Below the pieces are notes generated by a model. That model saw only the letters and a program-made list of their open reading frames with translations, did not search any database and was not told the DNA's origin. A DNA stretch of 64,000 bases, from the NCBI GenBank assembly GCA_038030265.1, contig CM075943.1, positions 35,960,001-36,024,000 of the forward strand, read 5' to 3'. Shown piece by piece: positions 48,501 through 60,900 of this stretch. Made by a program: the position numbers and the translations under genes. Positions within the stretch are counted from its first letter, which is position 1, and every line of letters starts with the position of its first letter. The DNA comes from Corythucha ciliata (lineage: Eukaryota > Arthropoda > Insecta > Hemiptera > Tingidae).

Positions 48501-49354
48501 CGATTTTGATGCGTTTAAATTAACAGTTACGAGCAGGCCAAGAAAATGCGAGGAATTTTGCCCTGGAAAATACAAAACTGGAAACTTGGAAAAAAAGAAG
48601 AAGAATGCGAAGCGTTTTTTGTCACTATCTCGTCTTACACAGAGACACTCGCTTGCAGTGCCCCATGATTTTATCCCATTTCATCTTGTGGTTCTTGTGA
48701 CTCCCCCCCTCAGCAAGCCAACCACTCTTAATTATCGGTGAAGAGGGGTGGCGAGTCATTTGATACTTATCTTTTTTAAAATGAGGACAAGACAACGACG
48801 AAAGGAAGAAAAATCGGATGATTGCGGGAAGTCAATAAAAACACGGCCATTACAAAGTTAACGAGTCTAATAAATTCGGAGCTTCGAGGAAAGAGAAGTT
48901 AATGTCGAATGGGGTTGGGGGTGGGTGAAGGCAAACAAAACTGTCATTTAAGGCCACCCGTAAAAAACAATCAGACCTCGTATCCTATTACGTGCGATGC
49001 GAAATGGGAATAATAACCGCGCGGTCAGAGGGCACCAATATACAACCTAGCATTATCTTTTACGCGAATCCTTTTCAAAACAGACCGATTTTAAGAAAAC
49101 CGTGACGTGCAGGTCGCTTTATTTCTAAATCTTTTCATCCCCAACAAAACCATTTCCTATCCGCAAAGGCTGAAGGTTGACAGTGACTCAGTGAGTTAAT
49201 TTGTCAAAAGTTTAATCGACCGGTATAATTTGCGCAAATGCCTTTCTTCGTCTTCTTTCGGATTCGATTTGGTTACTTTTTTTTTCTTCTTTCAACCTCG
49301 CTCTCCCAGGGAGGGTATCATTCGCCAACCCTCGCAAGTCAATTACCCAAGGCT

Positions 49355-49357
<3 letters not shown>
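41301..49357. other. long stretch without recognisable genes
   Basis: Short frames only. The longest (171 codons, 46484-46999) is proline- and histidine-rich and is crossed by frames on the other strand and in another phase; it contains a 13-base C run (46845-46857). A somewhat GC-richer patch at about 47900-48470 has three partly overlapping frames, none recognisable. Confidence 0.45.
42547..42569. repeat. poly(A) run
   Basis: About 23 consecutive A residues. No retroposon body was identified on the upstream side. Confidence 0.85.

Positions 49358-49388
<31 letters not shown>
49358..49388. repeat. poly(A) run
   Basis: About 30 consecutive A residues. Confidence 0.9.
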
Positions 49389-49391
<3 letters not shown>

Positions 49392-50051
49392 TACGCCTTG
49401 CTTTGGTCGCTCTGGCTGGACCGGGTCGTTGTCTTTAATTGCTACTGTTGCCCTTCTTCCGCGTCCAGGCTTCATCAAGTTTTAGCTTTTTTTCTCTCGT
49501 TCGAGAAGCTTAACAAGGAATGCCGTTCACGAGCAAATTCGATTAAAATCACTCTTAACCACCTCTCTTCGGTACAACTTTTTTAGCCGATACTCAATCA
49601 TTATTTTTCCTTCTCTTGCTAAAATAACGGATTGTGGTGATTTAACGACACGTGAAAAACTGTTTGGCGTGAATAATGGGCTGGTCCGCACTATGTCACT
49701 ACTCTCAATATTTCTAGAATGTTGACAGGGGGGGGGGATCATATGTATTCCTGCTCGGAACTCCATCAGACTTATATCTCAGGAGAGTGAAATATGCGAA
49801 AATAAAAGAGAAAAACTACTAAAATGGCAGTTCAAGGTTTGCGTTTGCGAAACACGGGAGTCTAGTCGTGTTATCAAAATTAGATCAAAGACGAAAGTCA
49901 AGGAGTGATGAAAAAAAAAGGTGTTTGACTGTTGAGGGGGATTTTGAAGAAGTATACAGCGAGTGTGTTTGTGGAAAAAGGCGGCGGCGTGGTAGTTTCA
50001 ATTGAAACAGGTTGCTTCCATGTTTCCCACACATACGAAACAAACACGGGG

Positions 50052-50090
<39 letters not shown>
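50052..50090. repeat. poly(A) run
   Basis: About 37 consecutive A residues, preceded by gggg. Confidence 0.9.
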
Positions 50091-50091
<1 letters not shown>

Positions 50092-50330
50092 CACAGACGC
50101 TTGGGAAATTTCACAGAATATTCTCTCTCTTCTTTCACCCTCTTTCTTTCTTTCAATGCTGGTTCAATTTTATTGTTTTACCCAGTTTTTCTTCTCACAG
50201 CCAGTTGAATCACATAGGAACATAAATTTCAAGATTTTTTTCTGCACTGTCTCGCGAGGTGAATTGGAAAAACAAACACTTGAAGCAATCAGAAAAAAAT
50301 GGACGTTTCCAAGAAAAGGGAAGTATAGAG

Positions 50331-50356
50331 CAGGGGTTTCAACCTATTTAGTGAGG
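50331..50356. repeat. hAT-like terminal fragment
   Basis: CAGGGGTTTCAACC resembles a hAT 5' end. No partner end or target duplication was found. It lies 80 bases before cluster 5 of the 31-bp repeat. Confidence 0.25.
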
Positions 50357-50429
50357 AGTTTAGGAGGAGCGCCTGTAAAGCACTCACGATGAAAGCATTT
50401 GTAAAAATCAGACCCGGAGTCCACAAAAA

Positions 50430-50545
50430 TTGGTTGTTGAAAAAGCGAGAACCCTCAGAATTGGGGGTTGAAGCACCCAAATCCGCAATATATGGTTCTG
50501 ACGGTCAAAATTTCGTTTCTGAAAGAGCCAGTGACGTAAAAAGTG
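50430..50545. repeat. degenerate 31-bp repeat, cluster 5
   Basis: Units with ttggttgttgaaaaagcg, ggggttgaagcacccaaatccgc (interrupted) and tttcgtttctgaaagagcc follow the same pattern and orientation as the clusters at 8.5 and 37 kb, with greater divergence. Confidence 0.45.
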
Positions 50546-50933
50546 CAACCGTTTGCATACTTTCCTTACTGAGTGCATAAAATCAATAACAACTCCAGAA
50601 AAATATTCTGCCTCCATTTGGATGTGACGAAACCGGTGGCAGACGCCATCAAAGCACGCACCGCAAGCATGCAACGTAACACAAATTCAGGTCAGGGTCA
50701 GGGAAAAAACGTTTCATTCACGTGACAACGCATTGGAAAATGAATATTACATTTCTTGCTAACAGGTCTTGTAGCCGGGAGATAATGGAAAAGTCGGAAA
50801 AGCCGAAAACTCCCCCAATTTAAGTTTTGAAGTACCCTTTTCAGTGTCAGGGTACATGGGGCCTGCCAGAGAAAATGGGACGAATAATTCGAATAAACGA
50901 ATCCGTTCTATTTAGTCGATGCATTTTTAAGGG

Positions 50934-51296
50934 GGAGTTGCACTCGTGTTTCCTCGACCCCCCTCCAATCATACCTCGCCTACTCGGCGTTACGTAAATT
51001 ATCGCCGTAGTTCTGCACCAATCCTGGATTTTAAGGTCTCATTTTAATCTCCAGATAATTCCGCACGCCTGTTAAATCTTTATTTTTCATATTTCACCCC
51101 TAAAACAACTATAAACCCCACTTAAACTTTTACCCTGAAAATTCGAGCTCTTCCGACGTCTTATTTCGGAATCATCTGGAGATTAAAATGAGACCTTAAA
51201 ATCCAGGATTGGTGCAGAACTACGGCGATAATTTACGTAACGCCGAGTAGGCGAGGTATGATAGGAGGGGGCTCGAGGAAACACGAGTGCAACTCC
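50934..51296. mobile_element. long-armed palindromic MITE G
   Basis: Two 130-bp arms (50934-51063 and 51167-51296) are inverted copies with only a handful of differences, starting GGAGTTGCACTCGTG and ending with its complement. A unique 103-bp centre is AT-rich. No coding capacity. The similarity may extend a few bases outward (AAGG/ACCT). The close arm match suggests recent origin or maintenance by gene conversion. Confidence 0.8.
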
Positions 51297-51301
51297 ACCT
51301 C

Positions 51302-54300
51302 AAAGACCCCATCGGCTGCATTCTCATTTACGACTCGTGGAAATAGGGAAAACGCGATACGCGGTGCGCAGCAGGATTCGTACTAAACAAATCGCTTCAT
51401 AATAAACAATAAAAAAATTTCCGTTCTATTAAAGTCTATGGTTCTAAAAACTCGTCCAAGGGATTGACCGCGATGTTGTTATTATTATTTTGTTTTTTCA
51501 CCAAGAAATCTACTAAAAGGTTTTATGATGCGTCACGGTGCTCCCCTCCCCCACCACGTTATAATCCTAGGAACGTGACACTTGCCATAATAGCTGTTTC
51601 ACGATGAATAAAAAATGGAAAAAAATATTATAATAAAGAGGCAAGAAAAAATCAAACTTCGAGTCATCGTACGTCACAGTAAATTTGTCTGAATTGAACA
51701 CAATTCTTTCACATTTTTCTCAAGCCTTCCGGTGAATTTTTAAAGGCGTGAATTAGTCAAGTTAATTATGAATCATACGTAAGCGTGAAAAGGGTGCCTT
51801 AAGATGATGATGATGAGCGTGAAAGAAGCTTTAAAACACAAACTTTAAAAAATGATCCTAAAGTTGGCGTATGAAGGGATGGGGGGGGGGGTTCTTAAGC
51901 GAAGAAAGCCTTTTACAGGCCGCTCTATACTTTCGTTCCTTAGCCTATGTTATAATCATGTCACATTTTTTTTTTTTGCCTTGAGGTTCCTTAGTAATAT
52001 TCGGGCTGACCGCCTTGGGCAAGTGCGGCACCTCCATCATACCTAAACGACTGTGATAATTTAGCATTTTTAAATGATATTAATAGATCTTTATTAGGTA
52101 AATCCCCCCCTATCACTCCCATCTCTGTTGCGTATTATTGAACAATGGCGAGCAGCTAATTTCCAAGAAATAGTTTTTTTGTTTTTAAAAATAAGATTTA
52201 GTCACAACAAACTTGTTGCTTTACTAGTTCACACCAAGCGCAAAAGGTTATTATTTCACGCGCGAGAACACGGAGCGTTAAAATCCTTATAGCAGTAAAA
52301 TACAAAAGCCTGCCCCCTCCCACCACCACACACTCGGGGGGCCAACTAACTTCACCCCATCATACACTTTCTCCGAGACGTTTAATAAATATAATTTAAC
52401 ACAAAAGAGACACCCTGCTCTAACAACAACCTCTTTCCCCGCTTTTTAGCCCCAAATTACGAGGTTTATTCTATCACAAAGAATTTTCGCACGATCCCCG
52501 CTCCTTTCCTCGTCGCCCTGCGCTTATAACCATTTTATCCACGCCTTCCTTTTCTACGACAATAATCAAAGAGAGCGAACGAAAGTTAGATGGGGAGAGG
52601 GGGTCTTTCGGCAAAAACGGAGTTATATTTATGATAAAAGATAACGCAAGGGGGTGTGGGGGAGTTTGTTGGAAGGTTCACCATTTATGTGAATGAGTGG
52701 ACGGTCTTGGACAGGGGCGGAGTCGAGGGTCAGGGTGTGAGTTAATTCCCTCGTAGCACTCACAAATAATCGTTTTTCTTGAAAAGAGAAACCCTCAATT
52801 CACCCCCCCCCCCCTTTGCACTCCACACCTTGTTTCACCCGTAAGTCTTTTGCCCCGTATAATTTTGTTTCGCTGCATAGCTTTCAGATATAAACTTTTG
52901 GGGGCAGAACTGGGAAATTGTTATTCGGGGGAGGGGTTGGAGGGAGGGCCGTATCTTTATGCAAATACTAGAGCCCTGATATTATTAGTGGTGATGAATA
53001 CTCATTACTTAGTGAAAAAGATCGTATCGAAAATGCTAAAGCGGGGCTCAAAAAAAAGTTTAGGTTTCTGAATCAGCGGTTGGCGTGATTCCCTTTAAAG
53101 GAACGAAATCTAAACCAACCCCTCCACTCCACACCTACAAGCTTTTTTTCCTTCTATAAATCCGTCCTACTTTTATTGTCAGGCTGTAATTTGACAAACT
53201 GATGTTCATTGCGATGGAAGTCAGGGGGTTGCAGGATTAATGAGATTTTTACTCTGTGCTCGGCTGACGGAATTATGTTTTCCCCGATATTACAGAGAGG
53301 GTGAAGGGAGTACCAAATCGGATTTCTTGAATAAAAATACAGTTGGCGTACAAAACGCCATGGTAGAAATATGGGCAGCGTTATAGTGCATGCAAGCGGA
53401 ATTCTTCGCCCTTTCCCTTGCATAAACCAAACCTCTTCATGCAAAGAGCATTGATTTATATTATTGGGCTCGACAACGCGACATTCCTTACTCTCCCCCT
53501 CTCCATCGCCGCTTGTAAACCCTTGATTTCCGCACGTATGATTTTAACGCTGTATGTATATCACAAAGGTGTTCCTTTCCCCTAGTACAACAATCTGTAT
53601 GAATATAAATAGAAATGGAATCCTTCGCGCACCTCCTTTCCTCCCCCATCTTAAAACGCTGAAAACACCCATTCAACATGAATTTCCCTTTATCAACGTT
53701 TACGTAGGAAAACGCAAAAAGTTGAAGGACCCAGAAAATTATGAAATCGATGAAAAACAAATCATAAAAAAAGGTGTGGGGAGGGGCATGTTCGGTAAAT
53801 GTTAAACATTGGCCGCGTTGTAAAACTCAAAAAATTGCTCAGCACTGGGTTTTGTTTTCAACACATGTAAAACAAGAGGGAAGGATTAATCGTGTTATAG
53901 TTTTACAACGAGCCCATTGTTTTTGGGATTTGTGGACACGCCGGGTTAACGTCTCAGCAACACCACTACCACCACCTCATCTGAAAATACCGCACCAATT
54001 GAAAAACGTGATTTCAATGAAGTTTAGTGAGCTTTTGTGACAGCCCTGAAGAGCGAATGTTTGAAAGCGGAGGTGAATCGATTGCGGATGAAAATAGTTT
54101 TGTCATTTCGCGCAAAAATAAAACTGGGACTTGACGTAAAGAAACATACATCTTACCCTAGCCAGACATATTTCAAGTTTCAACTATCAAATTTAAATTA
54201 TAGTTGAACCAAACTCTGATGGGTCTCACATTCCCCTTGTAATACGTGTTTTCAGTTTCCCCATGCTCCCACTAGTGAATTGCCGCGAGATACAAAAAAG

Positions 54301-54486
54301 GGTAAAAAATATCAGTGAATCCGTAAAGTCGTTTGGAAGATTTTTTGGGTTATCCCAGTTTTCATACAATTTATTTTAAAGCCATTTTAATTATTCGTAA
54401 AGCGCAATCATATTCGTGTTCCTGGGATTCTCCGAGGCGATGAAAGTGCACTGAGCCTTGTGCGAGTAGGTGAGACTTCCCAGCCA
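51302..54486. other. no gene recognised
   Basis: Non-coding sequence with G and C runs (for example C at 52803-52814) and short frames without domains. Confidence 0.45.
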
Positions 54487-54506
54487 CCCTATTCTGTAGC
54501 TCTTAA
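54487..54506. repeat. interrupted left part of a MITE F copy
   Basis: CCTATTCTGTAGCTCTTAA matches the start of the MITE F arm at 35161. It is cut by element A and continues after it as TAACGCGTGCGTTAGC at 55021-55036, which restores the MITE F order. Confidence 0.7.
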
Positions 54507-55020
54507 GGGTGCGTTCATAGTGAATCACCTTCACTGCGATACCTCGATGAGCGATGCCCCGATGAAACATCGATGAAGAACAAACATCAATAATTGTATG
54601 GGACTGTTCATAGTGAAGCACCCTCACTGCGATGTGATCTTCGACACCTCGCTACTTTCATCGATGATTTGAACCATATGGTTCCTCGACCCCCCTCCTG
54701 CCCATTGCTTTTTTATATTTTTTTCAAAATAAGGGTTAAAGCTTGAAGGAAACAGGTATGCGTGCCTTACGTAAATTGTGTGAAGGTGGACTTTGCAAGA
54801 TTTTGAAAAAAAAAAAAAGCAATTGGCAGGAGGGGGGTCGAGGAACCATATGGTTCAAATCATCGATGATAGTAGCGAGATATCGAAGATCACATCGCAG
54901 TGAGGGTGCTTCACTATGAACAGTCCCATACAATTATTGATGTTTGATCTTCATCGATGTTTCATCGGGGCATCGCTCATCGAGGTATCGCAGTGAAGGT
55001 GATTCACTATGAACGCACCC
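54507..55020. mobile_element. PIF/Harbinger-like MITE A, copy 1
   Basis: 514 bp with inverted arms of about 205 bp beginning GGGTGCGTTCATAGTGAATC. TAA flanks it on both sides (54504-54506, 55021-55023), a 3-bp duplication typical of PIF/Harbinger elements. It is inserted in a copy of MITE F. The centre contains the intact sequence gggttaaagcttg (54733-54745) that is the empty target of the nested element in copy 2. No ORF for a transposase. Confidence 0.75.
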
Positions 55021-55064
55021 TAACGCGTGCGTTAGCAAAATGACGGTTTCTCGGTTGTGCTTTA

Positions 55065-55212
55065 GGCCCGTATGCTAAGTCGCTCCTCGAAATTTCCTCG
55101 ACTTCAACCTGCCTCACAAACTGTAGAATCACAAGTTACTTTATAATTTTTCCAGTTTGTGAGGGTGCTTTGAGGTTGAGGAAAATTCGAGAAACGACTT
55201 AGCATACGGGCC
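55065..55212. mobile_element. MITE B, GGCCCGTATG termini
   Basis: 148 bp with inverted ends GGCCCGTATGCTAAGTCG. TTA flanks it on each side (55062-55064, 55213-55215). Arms extend about 60 bp with indels. A solo right arm exists at 21280-21341. Three-base TTA duplications and G-rich ends point to PIF/Harbinger mobilisation. Confidence 0.75.
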
Positions 55213-55568
55213 TTAGATTTGAAAGCCTAATAACCACTCAATTTACGCAGTTTTTTCATTTTTTCACGTGTAACTCGAAAAGTACGCATTCTACATAAAA
55301 CGCCACTATATTTCCACTTTCAAAGAGGATTGAATTCCGCGTTGAATGCCGTTTGAGACATTGGAATCGGTTGATACATTCAGTTGCAGAAAACATATGC
55401 AATTTTCACCATCTTTGGTAATAAGTTGACTACCCTCAACTTTCAACGCCTGTAGGTTGAAAATGACTGCTCCGATTGAAGAATGTGATTAGACCAAGGT
55501 TGAAGACAATTAATTCTTGATCGAATGGTATTTGAAATTTTAATTTTTCTCAATCCACTGCTGAGTTA

Positions 55569-55761
55569 AGGGGCCCATACACGATCAACCTGGTTGTCAA
55601 CCTTGTTTACAACATTGCGTGTTGACGACAAAGTTTACTGTCTGTGGAGAAGTTTGTGGTTGAAAATTTGAAACAACTTCCCCACAGACAGTCAACTTGG
55701 TTGTCAACACGTAATGTTGTAAACAAAGTTGACAACCCAGGTTGATCGTGTATGGGCCCCT
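55569..55761. mobile_element. MITE C, AGGGGCCCATACACG termini
   Basis: 193 bp, inverted arms of about 80 bp starting AGGGGCCCATACACGATC, with TTA on both sides (55566-55568, 55762-55764). The arms also contain internal repeats of a gttgtcaac-type motif. No ORF. Confidence 0.75.
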
Positions 55762-56019
55762 TTATGCTGAGGTTGTTTGCCAACAGCTTGCTCTGTTTTA
55801 AGCCCCTGTCCCACGGAAAATGTCTGGCGATCTCAGAAGTGTCATCTCCTAGGCCAAAGAAAATTTCCTGCGCAGGTACCAGACACGATCAAATGACCCG
55901 GATTTTTCATGCGGTGGGCTCCCGGACTAATATAGTTTCTTTTTCTCGAATACTCACTGAGCTATTCAGGGGTGGCGGAGGGGGAGGCAGGGATGTGCCT
56001 CCTAATCAACTCGTGACAA

Positions 56020-56139
56020 TGCAAGCTCTGGACTGGTGGAGTCTATGCAACCAAACAAATTTATTCCCTCGAAAAATGAAGCATTTTTGCAGGTTGCATA
56101 GACTTTACGCAACGCAAACATAGAGCTTGTGAACGGGCC
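56020..56139. mobile_element. diverged MITE D copy
   Basis: The right end gagcttgtgaacgggcc equals the terminus of the nested element at 57618-57720. The interior gtggagtctatgcaRccaaaca is shared. The left terminus is diverged (caagctctgg remains), so the boundary is approximate. Confidence 0.55.
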
Positions 56140-57356
56140 TTAAACGGGGCCTTACAGCCAGTTATATTTAAATATTCTTATAACTTGGTAAATTCGATAC
56201 CAATTGAAGCCGGATCAGTCTATCAGCCGCCCACTGCCCACACACCACGCCGCTATAGCAATTCTTCCTAAAATTTTCGGCTTTAGTGTTGCCGTCTATG
56301 GTAAAAAATGAACAGTCTCTGTCAGTGTGATCAAATCGACTTTTTCAGTCGATCCAGGGGTAGAGAATTAGCTTGAAAGCAAGTTTGTGGAATGGGAATG
56401 AATGTAGTGAAAACTGCGTGACCGAGACACCCAGACGCATGTGAGAATCCAAGTAACCGCAGGTGGCTGGAACAGCCGAAATGTCACTATTCTAAACAGA
56501 AGATTTCTCTCCACACGCCGACTCTTTGGCCACATGATAGGACAAAAAAGTCCTCAAAATGGGCGAAATGAGCCTTGAAGCTCGAAGAAGAGCCCCGACG
56601 GACGCCGTCAAACCTCGCTGGCTCGTTCTGAAGTTGAAAAATTCGGCATCGTGCAACAACATCGCGAAATGCTCATTCCCATCGTGTGTCACAGAAGCTT
56701 GTCGAATCATTGGTCGCCAACCGTGCGAAACTGTGAATTTCAACCACGCGTGGTGAATAATAAGGCGGGTATCGGATGCTTAAAATTCGACGATCTCGTC
56801 CTTTTGAGCGTATTCAAAACGTAGGAACCAGGACGGTTTGTCCCCGTTCGGGTGCCAGCTTATCGCGCACGCAACTCAAAATAAGCAGTCCCCAAAACTC
56901 AGCGCGTTCACGTCTGAGACGTTGGTGGTGCACTGATGAGCTGGTAGAGTTTGGAATATTTCGGAGGAATTACTTTCATCAAGAAAGACCTTGATGACAG
57001 GGGTTCTTTAATTCTTAAAGAATTAGCGAAGCAGGAAGAAAAAAGACGCTCGCAACGAATTGATTGATGGCTAGACCGTATACCTTTTTTTATGTGAGAC
57101 TGGAAAGACTGTAACCATCAGTCTTTGCTAGGTACAAGTACGAACAAAAGACGGTTGAACAATTAAAAATATTTTTCCAACAGACAGCCTTACAAACGTT
57201 GGTGACTTGAAGCGAAATAGTCGATTAATAATTCATTATTCACGCGATAAGATTCTGAGATCCTGAGAGAGTAGATAGGAGGGGGTCCCAAATGCTATAC
57301 GATTAATTAGGCAGAAAAAAAAACAAATTGTGGTTGATTGGTGAGAAATATAATTC
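56140..57356. other. no gene recognised
   Basis: A GC-richer stretch at 56490-56990 has short frames on both strands, none recognisable. Confidence 0.4.
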
Positions 57357-57359
57357 TAA

Positions 57360-57926
57360 GGGTGCGTTCATAGTCAATCACCTTCACTACGATACCTCGA
57401 TGAGCGATGCCCCGATGAAACATCGATGAAGAACAAACATCAATAATTGTATGGGACTGTTCGTAGTGAAGCACCTTCACTATCATCGATGATTTGAACC
57501 ATATGGTTCCTTGACCCCCTCCTGTCCGTTGCCTTTTTTTTTCTTTTCAAAATCTTTCAAAGTCCACCTTCACACAATTGACGTAAGTCACGCACACCTG
57601 TCCCCTTCAAGCTTTAAGGCCCGTTCACAAGCTCTATGTTTGCGTTGTGTGGAGTCTATGCAGCCAAACACCACATGTATAGACACCACACAACACAAAC
57701 TTAGAGCTTGTGAACGGGCCTTTAACCCTTATTTTGAAAAAAAAAAAAAGCAACGGGCAGGAGGGGGTCGAGGAACCATATGGTTCAAATCATCGATGAA
57801 AGTCGCGAGGTATCGAAGATCACATCGCAGTGAAGGTGCTTCACTATGAACAGTCCCATACAATTATTGATGTTTGTTCCTCATCGCTGTTTCATCGGGG
57901 CATCGCTCATCGAGGTATCACCCCCC
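57360..57926. mobile_element. PIF/Harbinger-like MITE A, copy 2, with nested MITE D
   Basis: The left end GGGTGCGTTCATAG follows TAA (57357-57359). The centre is in the opposite orientation to copy 1. About 30 bases are missing just inside the right end, where only a CACCC-like end and TAA (57927-57929) remain. MITE D interrupts the centre at 57618-57720. Confidence 0.72.
57618..57720. mobile_element. MITE D, GGCCCGTTCACAAGC termini, nested in MITE A
   Basis: 103 bp with inverted ends GGCCCGTTCACAAGCTC and GAGCTTGTGAACGGGCC. TTTAA occurs on both sides (57613-57617, 57721-57725). Copy 1 of MITE A shows the uninterrupted target with a single TTTAA, confirming both the insertion and its duplication. 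A 3-bp TTA duplication with an AGGCCC end fits equally well. Confidence 0.82.
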
Positions 57927-57929
57927 TAA

Positions 57930-60900
57930 GACAATTCCTTCCCCTTTTCTAATTATTGCGGACAGTAATAAGAATTTGAATTTTTGACGTCCCAGTCCCA
58001 TATAATTATCTTCCTCATTGATTAAAAAAAAAGAAAAAGGTGAGACTTGCCGTGGTGCCCACGCACCCAAGCTGCGTGTACAATAGAAAAAGAAATGAGT
58101 CTTGTAAATGAGAGTAGGTATTGTTTTTCGAAGTCCAGTCCCTCCCTTGCACCCAGACTTCTTCAAACCAGGAAGCCCCCTCCATTCTTTTGTTATTAAT
58201 TACAAAATATTGTGGGAAGATGAGACTAAAGCAAAAAAAAACTCTTGTTACGTAAAAGTGCGAGTGGAGTTGTGGAGGGGCTCGGAGTTGGGGAGGGTCG
58301 CCTTTTGAAGTAAATCTTGTTAGGCAAAAACTTTACTGTTTTCAACTTCTTTTTTGGCGGCGGCGGTGGTGGTGGTTGGGAAGGGAATAATGCGTGTGCT
58401 TCATTTTTGTTTTCAATCTCGGAGTAAAACAGATTCCCAACTTTCTCTCTGTCGCTCTTTTGATTTGCCTCTTGAGAAAGGTGTTCCTCACGTTGCCTTC
58501 GCTACATCAAAAGGCAGCCCCTCCAGCACCATCAACCCACTCAGCCCTTGGAAACACCGTCGATCGTATATAGGACTTTAGATCCTGCGCGTCGTGTGAA
58601 ACAGTAGTTTGCGAAGCTACTATATACTTTTAGTGTAAAATGGGAAGTGTGTGTGTGCTTGGAGGAGATGGTGGAGAGGGGTGTTGACTCCTATCTTTCG
58701 CCCTTTCCTGTACTTTGTTCCGAAACTACCACAGCCATGCATTATTTGAATCAAACGCATGCTTGGTCTCTATCGCGAAAACACTTTGATGAAGAAGCTT
58801 CAAAAGGACGTTTACCTCTCTCATTCTTTCTGTTTCAGCCTTATCTCTTTTAAAACAGTTCCACACTCCTGTCAACTTTCTTGACTTATACCCTTTTAAA
58901 CAATTGAAAGAGTAAGTTCCTCTTCTTAACCTGTTCTATCGTTTAATTTCACGCTTTAATTACTTTAAAAAAGCTCCCTCAGACCGACGTTTCTCCTTTT
59001 ACAAAGACGTAAAATGCGAGAAAAGAACAATTTCTTTCTCTGAAACGGATTGTTACTCAATCTCTTAATGGGTAACACTGTACCTACCCTTCGATTTTAT
59101 TATTTGAGGTAAGCAAGGGTTGTTTCAAAGTCGGCGAGCGGGGACGGGGGAGTGTCTAGAAGATAGTAATTCTTCTTTCCCAGTCAGGAAATTACCTGGA
59201 TCTAATCCTACTATCTTAGCCCGAGTAATATCCTCAACAGATAATTCATTTTTCTCGTCCCCCTCCTCACTTCAACATCAACATCCACAGTCATAATTTC
59301 TTTTTCTTCAAAATCTCGAGTTGATATTAAATTTCCTTAATTTTAAATTTCATCGTGTTTAATTTCACGAGAAAGTTATCGGAAATTTATAGTTTCCTCG
59401 AAAGAACCATGGGACGAGGCGGAGACAGATGAAAACAAATCGGTTCATTTCAAAACTCGCGAACCATTGGATGACGGGGAGGAGGGGGGGCTCAGATTGA
59501 AGAAAAACCCCCGTCTGGCTCGCTTACTGGTTTTCTCATTAAACCACCCCCCCGCTCCATTTCTCACCGCATAATTGCTAAAACGTCCCCCCCCCCCACT
59601 ATGAACCTTTCCACTGTGTTCTCGCCCCCAGGCCGAGAGCAAAAGAGGTGGGACGCCCCGGGGTGGGTGAAGAAGTCGAAAAACTTTTCCGAGGTTGTGG
59701 TTTTCGTTAAAAAGTTGAATCTTTCAAAGTTCAAATGAAGATACTTCAGACTTTGAAGGTGGTTGACTGTGGGGGCGGGGTGAGGCATTTTCTTTTTCGG
59801 TGGTTTATAGAAGAAAAAAAGTTTTTGGCTCCCTGGAAATGCCAGTCATGAAGTAATGATGAACTAGAAGGTTTGTTATATGAAAATTTCTCGTTTTTTT
59901 TCTCGTTATACCAGGCCAGGTTTTCTATACGTAACTAAAAAAAAATGCGGAGGATAGAAATAGAGAGAGCTCGTAAAATTAATTAGCGTGAAGGAAGGTT
60001 GAAAACATTTTTCTATTGAGTCTTCTACCTTTTCAAAAGATTTCGCTTAGTAATCCTCATGATTATAGGAGGCCTTATTCGTTCCGTACCCCCTTCCCAA
60101 TCATTTCTGGGCGAGGGGTGTATATTAACGTGCCGTTGAAGGCTGGAAGGATTCCTCAAATCGGACACCGAAGTGTGGTAATCAGGATTCATAGATTTCT
60201 CATGAATCCTCGTGCTACGCGCGGTACTTTAATTTTATTAGCACCTCATCAAGTCATCATCCTACCTCCCCCCCTCTTACACTACCTCTTTTCCGCCGTT
60301 ATTTTCAAGTTAGCCTCTTTTTATTATGAATATCATCTTGGGTGCGCTCACGCCAACGTTTTTGACCCTAGCCCCTTGGGTCCAACTACTAAACGCAACT
60401 GTGCTCATGGAGAGAGTGAAAATCTCTCAAGATTGCCCCAAACCAGACAATATTTTGAAGCGGTGTACGATCCTGATAGCTGGACTGGTATCTTCAATCC
60501 GAATCAAGCTGGCGAGAAGCGACGACTATAATGTACACAGAAATTCGAGCGGTTGATACGTGCAACATCTTGGCAATTCACAGCAAGTGGGTGAAACCGA
60601 AAGTACAGCAAGTGGTGTGGGTTTGCAACAGAGTCAGCGAAGGTGATGCTATCAATGGCGCTACACCCTGGAAAGTGCTAGGGGGTGGGGTTAAATATCC
60701 CATCGTGTTGTTTTTTTTTATTTTGATGAATTAACCAAATCGCCTTGTCTTCTCATGGGTCAACCCCGAACCCCTCGACCCTTCGACCTCCCACGAACAG
60801 GAGAGCAAAAACACTACTGTGAAGGTAGGGCGGGGGGTATAATTTATCGACGGAGCTTCGCTTCTTCATTCTCCGCCAACCCACACGCTGCGCCAAACCA

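Noticed and set aside
60016..60531. 171-codon frame
   Set aside because: No recognisable domain and a second open frame overlaps; composition typical of chance frames.
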